DNA from: CBDCHC01 sp965217075
GTDB taxonomy: Bacteria > Pseudomonadota > Gammaproteobacteria > PS1 > Pseudothioglobaceae
Direction of reading: 5' to 3'
NCBI GenBank assembly: GCA_965217075.1
Contig: CBDCHC010000008.1
Span: 124,001-188,000 of the forward strand
Length of the DNA: 64,000 nucleotides
Positions 27,107-34,180 of this stretch are shown here, in pieces (the first letter of the stretch is position 1; every line of letters starts with the position of its first letter). The notes beneath the pieces are model-generated. The model was not told the origin of the DNA. It did no database searches and saw only the letters and a list, made by a program, of their open reading frames with translations. A program made the position numbers and the translations under genes.

Positions 27107-27855
27107 TTACTTGCCCTTGTTCTTTTCTGCCCTGAGTTGTCTTTCTTTAATCATTTTAATAAATCAAGGCTCTTGCTCTATGGATATGGCTTGTCTTCAT
27201 TTCTTGAATGCAGCAACTCCTGTTGTTCCTCCACCTGCAAAACTATCTAATACGATTTCGTGGGGGTTGGTAAATACCTCAATTAGCCCACCGATTAGAA
27301 ATTCAGGTTTTTCAGGTTGGATGTTTGCTTTGTCTGTTTCCCGTTGGTCAGATTTTGTAATTTAGTACATTTTTCATTTTTAATTGACCAAGAAAGTTAA
27401 AGGTTTTTGGTTTTTGGAATTTTCAGCCATCATTAGTAAGCCAAACTCCAGTCTCATGACAACTCCTAAATCCATTTTTCTTGTAGTGGATTTGTGGATT
27501 GGTTTTGTTGAAAATAATCAGGTTTCTAAAGGTGAATAACCCTTCTTTCTAGCTCGTACGCTATCCATCCTGAATAACGGTAGCTAAAAAATAAAACCAA
27601 ACTGGCATTTGGCTTTAGGATTCTCTTGTACTCATCGCATACTTTGAAGACAAAATCTAGGTAGTCGTTTTGATTGTCCCATTTGTCCCATTCTCAAAAG
27701 TCCGCTTTAACAATTTTGTTTCATCTTATGGTCAATCATGGATTGTTTGAGATATTGTAAGGAAAGTCTGCGCAAATAAAATCTACCTGATTTGCAGGCA
27801 TCCTGCCCATTGCTTCAAGGCAGTCTCCCTGAATAATTCTGTGTGTTGTTTTCAT
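27107..27855 (-). pseudogene. DNA adenine/cytosine-N4 methyltransferase written with UGA = Gly, decayed
   Basis: About 249 codons starting MKTTHRIIQGDCLEAMGRMP. Family marks in order: GDCLEAM, ADFPYNIS (catalytic DPPY-like motif), ADF-UGA-EWDKWDNQNDYL, EYKRILKPNASLVLFFSYRY, LIIFNKTNPQ, KHPT-UGA-KPEFL, and the AdoMet motif LDSFAGGGTTGVAAFKK followed by UGA-RQAISIEQEP. This is the gene order and motif set of beta-class N4/N6 methyltransferases (N6_N4_Mtase). I count eight in-frame UGA codons. Gly restores F-G-E-W and K-G-R, and UGG is used normally for Trp, so UGA as Trp is excluded. Two frameshifts are present, near 27545 and 27310. In the present host it would be dead. Confidence 0.82.
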
Positions 27856-28240
27856 AACTTTGTAGTTAAGAATATAAAATAGTAGGATAATTAATCCCAC
27901 TGATTAAATACAATGCAGGTGATGGCTGTCAAATGTCGTGTTTTGCTACCTTTGAAATTAAGAGTGCAAAACACAGTTTTACGAAAAAATTGCGGATTGA
28001 TATTTAGGCTTAAAAATATTTTCGGGAAAACATTTGATAGTTATCAGTTTTTAAGAGGCTTTTACTACCTTTGGAATATTTTAAAAAAGCCTTTAAAACT
28101 GCTTATTGTAGAATTACCTCAGTGGTTGATTGTCTCTCTGCTGAATTTCTACGGGTAGATTTGATGAAATTGGATAAAAAACTTGCTTATTGGATAAAAT
28201 TGGATAAAATTGGATAAATATTAATATTAAATTTATCCTC
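27856..28240. other. gap without a supported gene; repeat motifs
   Basis: Open frames here are not protein-like. Two similar motifs, TTTTGCTACCTTTGAAATT near 27945 and TTTTACTACCTTTGGAATAT near 28063, may be remnants of a repeat. The right part holds the ATTGGATAAA repeats listed separately. Confidence 0.4.
28169..28218 (+). repeat. helically phased ATTGGATAAA repeats upstream of Fic gene
   Basis: Four copies of the 10-mer ATTGGATAAA start at 28169, 28189, 28199 and 28209, so all lie on the same face of the helix. They are 22 bases before the Fic start codon. They look like operator or iteron sites. Confidence 0.75.
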
Positions 28241-29290
28241 ATGGACTTAAAAACCTTAAATATTACCCCTGAATTACTAAAACTCATTGCTGAGATTGAT
28301 GAATTTAATGGGAGTTGGAAAGTGCAAAACAATCTTAATCCTGATTTTTTAATACATCTTCGTCATGTGGCTACCATTGAAAGTATTGGTTCTTCTACTC
28401 GTATTGAGGGTTCAAAGTTAAGTGATAGTAAAATTGAAGATTTGCTTAGTGAGGTTAAAGAACAGTCTTTTGCACATAGGGACGAACAAGAAGTCGCTGG
28501 TTATTCTGAAATTATGGAAACGATATTTTCTAATTTTAATTCTATTGAGACTAGTGAAAACTATATCAAGCAATTGCATATTATTTTACTCAGGCATTCA
28601 GATAAAGATATTCGGCATCGTGGTGAATATAAAAAACACTCTAATAGTGTTGAGGCTTTTGATGGCTTAGGTAAAAGTTTGGGGGTGGTTTTTGAAACCA
28701 CTTCGGCTTTTGACACTCCTAGGCAAATGCAGGAGTTAGTACATTGGACTAGGGAGTCCTTAAGTGATAAAAGTCACCATCCACTGATTGTAATTGCTGT
28801 GTTTAATGTGGTATTTTTGGCTATTCACCCTTTTTCTGATGGTAATGGCAGGCTTTCTCGCGGCTTAGTATCATTACTCATGCTTAAGTCAGGTTATGGG
28901 TATATACCTTACAGCTCGCTTGAAAGTATTATTGAAAAAAATAAAGAGGGCTATTATCTTGCTCTACAAAGAACACAAAAGACCTTGAAAGAAAAAACAG
29001 ATTGGTTGCCTTGGCTAAATTTCTTTTTTCGTTCATTAAAAAGGCAAAAAGACCATTTGCAGTCAAAGACTGATAATGCTGAACAATACAGCCATTTATC
29101 TCAAGAGTGTATGATTATTATGCAGTATTTAGATAAGCATAACAGGATAACTATCACTCAAGCAAATAAATTAATTACTACTATTTCAAGACCAAGCATT
29201 AAAAATAGATTGGTTAGATTGATTGAATTAGGCTTAATTGTGCGTAATGGAAAAGCAAGGGCTACTTGGTATAGTAAAAAATTGGGTTAA
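28241..29290 (+). CDS. Fic-family AMP-transferase with C-terminal winged helix
   Basis: A 349-residue class II Fic protein. The N-terminal inhibitory helix is seen as IGSSTRIEGSKLS (S/T-x3-E/N-G pattern), the Fic core has the intact active site HPFSDGNGRLSR (catalytic His), and the C-terminal residues about 285-345 form a winged helix, ITITQANKLITTISRPSIKN. Fic proteins transfer AMP or related groups to proteins. This length and plan are those of stand-alone self-regulated Fic enzymes, often with DNA binding. It reads in the standard code without lesions, unlike its neighbours, so it may be functional. Confidence 0.87.
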   Translation: MDLKTLNITPELLKLIAEIDEFNGSWKVQNNLNPDFLIHLRHVATIESIGSSTRIEGSKLSDSKIEDLLSEVKEQSFAHRDEQEVAGYSEIMETIFSNFNSIETSENYIKQLHIILLRHSDKDIRHRGEYKKHSNSVEAFDGLGKSLGVVFETTSAFDTPRQMQELVHWTRESLSDKSHHPLIVIAVFNVVFLAIHPFSDGNGRLSRGLVSLLMLKSGYGYIPYSSLESIIEKNKEGYYLALQRTQKTLKEKTDWLPWLNFFFRSLKRQKDHLQSKTDNAEQYSHLSQECMIIMQYLDKHNRITITQANKLITTISRPSIKNRLVRLIELGLIVRNGKARATWYSKKLG

Positions 29291-29296
29291 TATGAG

Positions 29297-29513
29297 GAGG
29301 ATTATTACAAAAATACGCTACTGTATTAGTTTTCATTTTACCTGGCATCAGTTGAGACACACTTTTGCAACTGAACTGGTGAGGAATAATTTTGATATTT
29401 ATAATATCTCAAAAATTTTGGGTCATAGTAAAATTGATACTACTAAAATTTATTTGAGTATTGATGTTGGTAATTTAAAAAAACAACTCGATAATATCAG
29501 GTTATTTGCTTAG
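29297..29513 (+). pseudogene. C-terminal fragment of a XerC/D-like tyrosine recombinase
   Basis: Only the last about 70 residues remain: WHQLRHTFATELVRNNFDIY, then ISKILGHSKIDTTKIYLSID. This covers the H-x-x-R box, the second His (GHS) and the catalytic Tyr (KIY). The N-terminal DNA-binding part and the first catalytic Arg are missing; the preceding bases belong to the end of the Fic gene. A tRNA 3'-end-like attachment core follows within 100 bases, so this was probably the integrase of an element that used a tRNA gene. Confidence 0.75.
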
Positions 29514-29609
29514 TAAAAAACCAGTTAGGGAAACAAGTCCCTGTAAGATAGTCCTAGCGAAAAAAAGAGGAAAACTGGACAATGAGTTTTCCCCTTAGTA
29601 ATCGGACAA

Positions 29610-29654
29610 TGGTGGGGTATCCGGGGCTCGAACCCAGGACCTTCTCCTTAAAAG
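29610..29654 (-). other. orphan tRNA-Lys-like 3' half, probable attachment-site core
   Basis: Read on the minus strand it runs from the anticodon loop CTTTTAA through GGAGA, variable AGGTC, T-arm CTGGG-TTCGAGC-CCCGG, acceptor ATACCCC and ACCA. There is no matching 5' half. A copy reaching from anticodon loop to CCA is typical for tyrosine-recombinase elements that integrate in tRNA genes. Confidence 0.65.
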
Positions 29655-29769
29655 TAAGTTGACCACAAAAACAGCACAACAAAGGGACGAAAAATTTGAC
29701 ATTTTTAAAATTGCAAGTCTATTCATATTTCAAGAAAAGTGATTCTTTATTTCAATAACAAAAAATAAC

Positions 29770-30006
29770 ATGAACATAAAATTTAAGCAAATCGATGAAG
29801 CAAATATGCTGTTTGAAATCATCAAGACAATTTTAATAACCTGACTACCCCACAAAAAAGTCAAAAAGTTATTAAAAAAATACACGCACTATGAGATTAG
29901 AAACTGAAAAGCCGTTAAAGGTAAATTTGTAGTTTCTGACCTGATTATGCATGATAAAGAATTTTTAAAGCAGAAAAACGACACAAATCTTGCATTCTCA
30001 CAATAG
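29770..30006 (+). CDS. small protein written with UGA = Gly
   Basis: A 78-residue protein if UGA is Gly: MNIKFKQIDEANMLFEIIKT, then LIT-UGA-LPHKKVKKLLKK and RN-UGA-KAVKGKFVVSDLIM, ending in TAG. Two UGA codons, no other lesion. With Gly the second site reads RNGKAVKGKF, a natural turn. No family recognised. Under the host code only the first 27 residues would be made. Confidence concerns the reading, not any function. Confidence 0.6.
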
Positions 30007-30199
30007 GGCATATACTAAAAGTAGCTCTGCTAAATAAAGAGAAAATAATGAAAGGCTTTAATGATTTATATTTTGAGAATTGTTTTGCAAGAAACAAACA
30101 ACAGAATAGGTTGTTAAAGCCTTTGCTATTAGGCTTAAATAAGACCGTCTTTATTTGTCAGAACTTACTTAATCCACTTATTTTTTAATTTTATATCTT

Positions 30200-30355
30200 A
30201 TGATAAAGAAAACTATCCCTATTAGAATTGATCCAAAAACCAAATAAAAATTGGAAAACCTGTCTATCGAAATATCTTGAGTGACACTCAGAACTTATGA
30301 TGACAAAATTAGTTATTTAGTTTGGTTTTATGAAAATCAAGAAATTGACAGCTAA
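30200..30355 (+). pseudogene. small RHH-like protein with UGA = Gly and a TAA lesion
   Basis: A 51-codon frame: MIKKTIPIRIDPKTK, then TAA, KLENLSIEIS-UGA-VTLRTYDD and YLVWFYENQEID. The first part looks like the DNA-binding strand of a ribbon-helix-helix protein (TIPIRIDPKTKxKLENL), where the TAA fits a lost CAA (Gln). Short, so assignment is weak. Confidence 0.4.
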
Positions 30356-30396
30356 AAAATACTCTTTTAAATAGCACTAAACAGCCATCTTTTTAT

Positions 30397-30434
30397 ATTA
30401 TGCATACAAAATGTATACTTTTTGTATGCATAAT
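30397..30434. promoter_or_regulatory. 15-bp-arm palindrome, operator-like
   Basis: ATTATGCATACAAAA and its perfect reverse complement TTTTGTATGCATAAT flank an 8-base spacer containing GTATAC. It lies between two small recoded genes, about 100 bases before the second. A repressor site or an RNA hairpin are both possible. Confidence 0.55.
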
Positions 30435-30536
30435 TTTGACTTAATAAAATAACAATGATATAGTTATTTTGGATACGAGAAATAGTCGTTGCAACGCTTA
30501 AGTATTCCAACTATTTTATATCTTAACTTCACAATT

Positions 30537-30788
30537 ATGTCCGAAGTAAAAAGATTTCCAAAAAAGGAAATGTTCTCTGAGTGAAACTTTACGGTTTCAA
30601 TTTATGATTTTGAAATTCCAAACTGAGCTAGATCCTGAGAGGTTTTAAACCTCGTAGAATTGAAAACAGTAAAAAAGAGATGGCCAGATGATTCTAATGA
30701 TTACTATAACCAAAGTCATTACATCACCCTATCCCATAAGCAACTAGTCAATTTTATACAATCTGTAAATTCTATGATTAGCTTGTAG
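30537..30788 (+). CDS. small protein written with UGA = Gly, intact under table 25
   Basis: An 83-residue protein if UGA is Gly: MSEVKRFPKKEMFSE-UGA-N, FTVSIYDFEIPN-UGA-ARS, UGA-EVLNLVELKTVKKRWPDD and then SHYITLSHKQLVNFIQSVNS, ending TAG. Three UGA codons, one normal UGG Trp, no frameshift and no other stop. Strand-rich N-terminal half and helical C-terminal end. No family recognised. It is the cleanest small recoded reading in the window. Confidence 0.65.
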
Positions 30789-30811
30789 TGTCAATTTGTT
30801 GACGACCCAAT

Positions 30812-30868
30812 AAAAAGCCTTTGTATGAAGAAATTATGCCTCTTTTTCTATCATTCAGGGCTTTTTTT
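30812..30868 (+). terminator. possible terminator with long loop
   Basis: AAAAAGCCT near the start pairs AGGGCTTTTTTT near the end (one mismatch), with an about 36-base loop. It lies between the last recoded gene and the lipoprotein gene. Confidence 0.4.
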
Positions 30869-30920
30869 GGTTGTAAAATAAAGATTTTATCCTGAGAAAA
30901 TTAAGGAAAGCCACTATACA

Positions 30921-31505
30921 ATGAAAAATATTATCATCTATCTGCTTTGCGTTTTGTCTGCTTCTTGCGTATCAGTGCCTAATTTTGACACAGTGAGAGG
31001 CAACAATAAGCAAAGGATTGCAATTGCAGGAGTAAGTTTTATTCCTTCTGGTGATATAGTATGGATTATAGCAAGACATCATTCATATAATGCAACGCTA
31101 TTTAATCAATACCGAGATGAAACATTTGTTATTGGGGTAGAAGTCTTTAACCTTCCAAAAGAAATAAATAAAGATAATTTTTTATCATTTATTAAAAATA
31201 TGGAGAAAGAATCTCCAAAAACCGGCAGATATGAACGAATAACTGAGTCTTTTAATTCTTACCAACATCAAAATACACAGTGTGTTAAAGCCATTGTATC
31301 AAGCAAAGACCATGGGGTCAAAAGAGATGGATAGTATGCAATATTTGAAGTGTATGGAATGTATTGCATACATCCTCATAATAAGGATATTGGTATTTTT
31401 ATACAGTTATCTAGAAAAGCCCCCTTTAGTCAAAAAACTGAATTATTAAATATATGGGGGGAATATCTATTGGATTCTGTTGTTTTTAAACCTTATAAAA
31501 TTTAA
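30921..31505 (+). pseudogene. lipoprotein broken by an in-frame TAG
   Basis: A 194-codon frame starting MKNIIIYLLCVLSASCVSVP: signal peptide with lipobox LSAS-C, so it would be an outer-membrane lipoprotein. An in-frame TAG at 31332-31334 interrupts it after KDHGVKRDG; the same frame continues with YAIFEVYGMYCIHPHNKDIG and ends at 31505 in TAA. The TAG fits a single C-to-T change from CAG. No family recognised. It faces two other lipoprotein genes on the opposite strand. Confidence 0.65.
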
Positions 31506-31510
31506 ATGTT

Positions 31511-31936
31511 CTACTCCCAATATGCATATTTGAAGTTAGCATCAAAATTATTTGGTTTGCTTTTAACAAGCGTTAAATCATGATCAAAGGGACCTGATCT
31601 TAATTCAAGATAAGAATCTCTAGTAATACTAATTGTATGATTGCTTTTGATAGAAAACAAATCATTATGCAGTAATTTTATTTCGTATGTATTGCTAGGT
31701 AAAAATAGTTGCACATATTCATCTTTACCAACTTGCCCTATGTATTTACCATTAATTGTGATTTGCACTGGATAGTAATTAAGAAACATAGAGTCATTAA
31801 AAAGGACCACTCTATTTTTACCTTGTGGCACCTCTGTTGTAGTGTCTTGGGCTGGGAGTTGCACTGCCTGTCTTGGTGGCAATGTTGCACAACTATATAG
31901 TAAAAAACTTATTAAAACTAGTGTGATATTTTTCAT
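31511..31936 (-). CDS. lipoprotein, unknown function
   Basis: 141 residues. The signal peptide ends at the lipobox LLYS-C (MKNITLVLISFLLYSCATLP), so the mature protein starts at Cys16. The mature part has a beta-rich core with YYPVQITINGKYIGQVGKDE and YVQLFLPSNTYEIKLLHND, which resembles PEGA/DUF2846-type folds found in small lipoproteins that present a peptide loop. It is downstream of another lipoprotein gene on the same strand (5 bases), so they are cotranscribed. Confidence 0.65.
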   Translation of the reverse strand: MKNITLVLISFLLYSCATLPPRQAVQLPAQDTTTEVPQGKNRVVLFNDSMFLNYYPVQITINGKYIGQVGKDEYVQLFLPSNTYEIKLLHNDLFSIKSNHTISITRDSYLELRSGPFDHDLTLVKSKPNNFDANFKYAYWE

Positions 31937-31941
31937 AATTA

Positions 31942-32499
31942 CTAAAGTGTTATTAAATTAACTGTAATTTTGTCAGCTGGTAATTTAGGGAATTTTCTTT
32001 TAAGGTCTTTAATGTCTCGTTCTTTTTTATCTCTTACTTTTATATCTACTCCAGCTGGAATTATTATTCCAAAAATATTTTTACCGCTAACAACCTCAAG
32101 GTGGAAATTACCTAAATATAAATAATCACCTACAGATATATCAAATAGGTACCCCGGTATAGATAATCTCCAATTAGTAATAGCATATTTGCCAGGGTCT
32201 AAATTTATTAAATAAGTTCTACCTTTAGGACTAGAGTTTTTATTGTTATCCTTTGTATTTGCAGATAAAAGTTGAATTTTTCCAGTTGATAATTGTTTTA
32301 AGGTAATAGAAGCATAACTATTGGTTAATCTTCTATTTGTAGACACTGAACCTAAAATAGTTCCTTTACCCTGAGGTTGCACAGATATTTGGCTACTAAC
32401 AACTTCTTTTGTTATTAAGTCATATTTCTTTGCACAACTTGAAAGAAATATTATGGGAGCTAATAATATTATAAATAATACTTTGTTGTTTTTTATCAT
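31942..32499 (-). CDS. lipoprotein, unknown function
   Basis: 185 residues. N-terminal signal with lipobox FLSS-C (IILLAPIIFLSSCAKKYD). The mature protein is beta-rich with QGKGTILGSVSTNRRL and YLINLDPGKYAITNWRLS, a pattern seen in transthyretin-like or carboxypeptidase-regulatory folds. First gene of a two-lipoprotein operon. Three lipoproteins together in the island suggest cargo for cell-surface functions such as exclusion or adhesion, but nothing proves this. Confidence 0.62.
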   Translation of the reverse strand: MIKNNKVLFIILLAPIIFLSSCAKKYDLITKEVVSSQISVQPQGKGTILGSVSTNRRLTNSYASITLKQLSTGKIQLLSANTKDNNKNSSPKGRTYLINLDPGKYAITNWRLSIPGYLFDISVGDYLYLGNFHLEVVSGKNIFGIIIPAGVDIKVRDKKERDIKDLKRKFPKLPADKITVNLITL

Positions 32500-32609
32500 T
32501 TTGACAATTTATTAAATAAGTAATTGTCAATTTTAATATTTTTTCTACCTTACAAGGCTTTTTTTTGCTTGGCTCTGTGAAAATGAATCTAATGCCTTAA
32601 AATAAACCA

Positions 32610-32999
32610 ATGAATAAAAAAAGAAAAGACTATTTCAAGTAATACAAAAAACACTATACAGCCAAACGTGTTAACCTCACTTTAAGCCATGATGAATATC
32701 AAAGTTTTTTAACTCAGGCAAAAAATACCAAAATTACCACCTATGTAAAAAAGCTGGCTTTGGCTGGTTTATATTCTCAAACCGTCATTCCTGAGAATTT
32801 AGAAACTGAGCTAAAAACCCTGCGTTTTGCCATTCGTAATATTGCCAATAATGTCAATCAAATTGCACATTATTCTAATCTTGTACGAAGCGTTAGCACG
32901 ACTAATGAAAACAATCTATTGCAACATATTAAACAACTAGAGGAAGCAGTAGAGGAGTACACCAAAGGACAAATTAACCAAAGCAACCATGATAATTAA
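32610..32999 (+). pseudogene. MobC-like ribbon-helix-helix mobilization protein with TAA at codon 11
   Basis: Frame from ATG at 32610: MNKKRKDYFK, TAA, YKKHYTAKRVNLTLSHDEYQ, then TKITTYVKKLALAGLYSQ and a helical tail with RFAIRNIANNVNQIAHYSN. The RVNLTLSHDEYQ strand-helix and the NVNQIA motif are typical for MobC/relaxosome accessory proteins. The TAA at 32640-32642 fits loss of a Gln (CAA). Its end overlaps the relaxase start by 11 bases, the usual mobC-mobA arrangement. It may be dead or poorly reinitiated. Confidence 0.7.
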
Positions 33000-34104
33000 A
33001 TCCATGTCCCGTAAAGTTCCGTCCTTTGGTCAGCTGATTGACTATATGTCTGATATTGATAAGGCAGATGAAAAATACAACATCTATCAAAATCTTTACT
33101 CTCGAAAAAATGAGGATGTTGAACAAGAATTTAAACAAAATGCCAGGACAATGTTTAAACGAAAAAATGGGGTTTATCTCTATCATGAGATTTTATCAAT
33201 CACCAAAACACAAAACCTAGAAGATAAAGTCCAAAAAGAAATCTTGCGAAGTGTTGCCTATGAATACGCAAGCAAAAGAGCTGAACACAATCTTGTATTT
33301 GCTACTTTACACGATGACCACGATGAGCATTTACACTATCATTTCATCATTAGCAGTAATGCTTTAGGTGAGAGCAAAAAGACAAGAATGTCTAAAGCTC
33401 AGTTTGATAAATTCAAGAAAAATCTTGAATCTCGGACACTTAAAAAATACCCTGAGTTAGAGCAAATCATCAAACCTTATGCAAAAGATGAAGTTAATAC
33501 TTTTGCTGAGTTGTTTGCTGATTTGGTTTTGACGCTTGAGTCATCACCTCGTGATGTATTGGGTGAGCTGTATATGGAGCTGAAACTTGGCAATAAAAAT
33601 GCTGGACAGTTTTTTACTCCACCCCATATATCTGAGCTAATGGCTGAGGTGGTTTATGGTGATGAGTTAAAAGATATTGACCAGCCATTTATCACTTTAT
33701 TAGAGCCTACTTGCGGTGCTGGTGGCATGGTTTTAGCTTTTGTTAAAACTATGATTTCTCATGGTCATAACCCTGCTGATAAACTTTGGGTACAGTGTAC
33801 TGATATTGACAGGCTTGCCGCTCTAATGTGTTATGTACAGTTGAGTTTATGGTATGTGCCAGCACAGGTTATAGTGGGTAATTCGCTAACGCTTGAAACT
33901 CGTGAAGTGTTTTATACCCCAGCCCATTATATGGGTTTGTGGGATATGCGATTAAATCTTAGGAAATCTGAGAATTTAATCACGCAACACCGACAAGCAC
34001 AAGATGAAACTGATAAGCCAAAAATTGACGAGTCTAAACTGCCTGATACCAATATCATTGATATTGGCAAAAGTGCAGATATTCAGCTTGGTTTTGATTT
34101 TTAG
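32989..34104 (+). CDS. chimeric ORF: MobA/VirD2-type relaxase N-terminus joined to N-6 DNA methylase
   Basis: 371 codons. Residues 1-165 are a relaxase domain: SMSRKVPSFGQLIDYMSDID, VYLYHEILSITKTQ and the metal-binding His motif HDDHDEHLHYHFIISSNA. From about residue 168 the sequence becomes an N-6 adenine methylase of plasmid/phage type: FAELFADLVLTLESSPRDVL, NKNAGQFFTPPHISELM, EPTCGAGGMVLAF (AdoMet site), DIDRLAALMCYVQLSL, VGNSLTLETREVFYTP. The relaxase C-terminus and methylase N-terminus are missing, so a deletion most likely joined two genes in frame. No NPPY motif is visible. Standard code, no lesions. Activity of either half is doubtful. Confidence 0.75.
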   Translation: MIIKSMSRKVPSFGQLIDYMSDIDKADEKYNIYQNLYSRKNEDVEQEFKQNARTMFKRKNGVYLYHEILSITKTQNLEDKVQKEILRSVAYEYASKRAEHNLVFATLHDDHDEHLHYHFIISSNALGESKKTRMSKAQFDKFKKNLESRTLKKYPELEQIIKPYAKDEVNTFAELFADLVLTLESSPRDVLGELYMELKLGNKNAGQFFTPPHISELMAEVVYGDELKDIDQPFITLLEPTCGAGGMVLAFVKTMISHGHNPADKLWVQCTDIDRLAALMCYVQLSLWYVPAQVIVGNSLTLETREVFYTPAHYMGLWDMRLNLRKSENLITQHRQAQDETDKPKIDESKLPDTNIIDIGKSADIQLGFDF

Positions 34105-34124
34105 TGCTGTTGGTTTTGAAACTT

Positions 34125-34148
34125 AAAAACTCCCGAAAGGGAGTTTTT
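34125..34148. terminator. bidirectional intrinsic terminator
   Basis: AAAAACTCCC-GAAA-GGGAGTTTTT, a perfect stem with GAAA tetraloop between convergent genes; A and T runs serve both strands. Confidence 0.85.
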
Positions 34149-34180
34149 GTTTTGAATTAATGATGCATATAAATTACTTA

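Noticed and set aside
24617..27855. UGA read as tryptophan (mycoplasma-type code 4)
   Set aside because: The Walker A site in ParA and the FxEWDKW and KKxRQ sites in the methyltransferase call for Gly, and UGG is used for Trp in the same frames.
27913..28158. An 81-codon plus-strand frame
   Set aside because: Its product is hydrophobic-basic without family likeness and it covers a region of repeats; no ribosome binding site is seen.
30049..30189. A 46-codon plus-strand frame starting MKGFNDLYFE
   Set aside because: Too short, no UGA and no family likeness; it cannot be told from chance in this AT-rich stretch.
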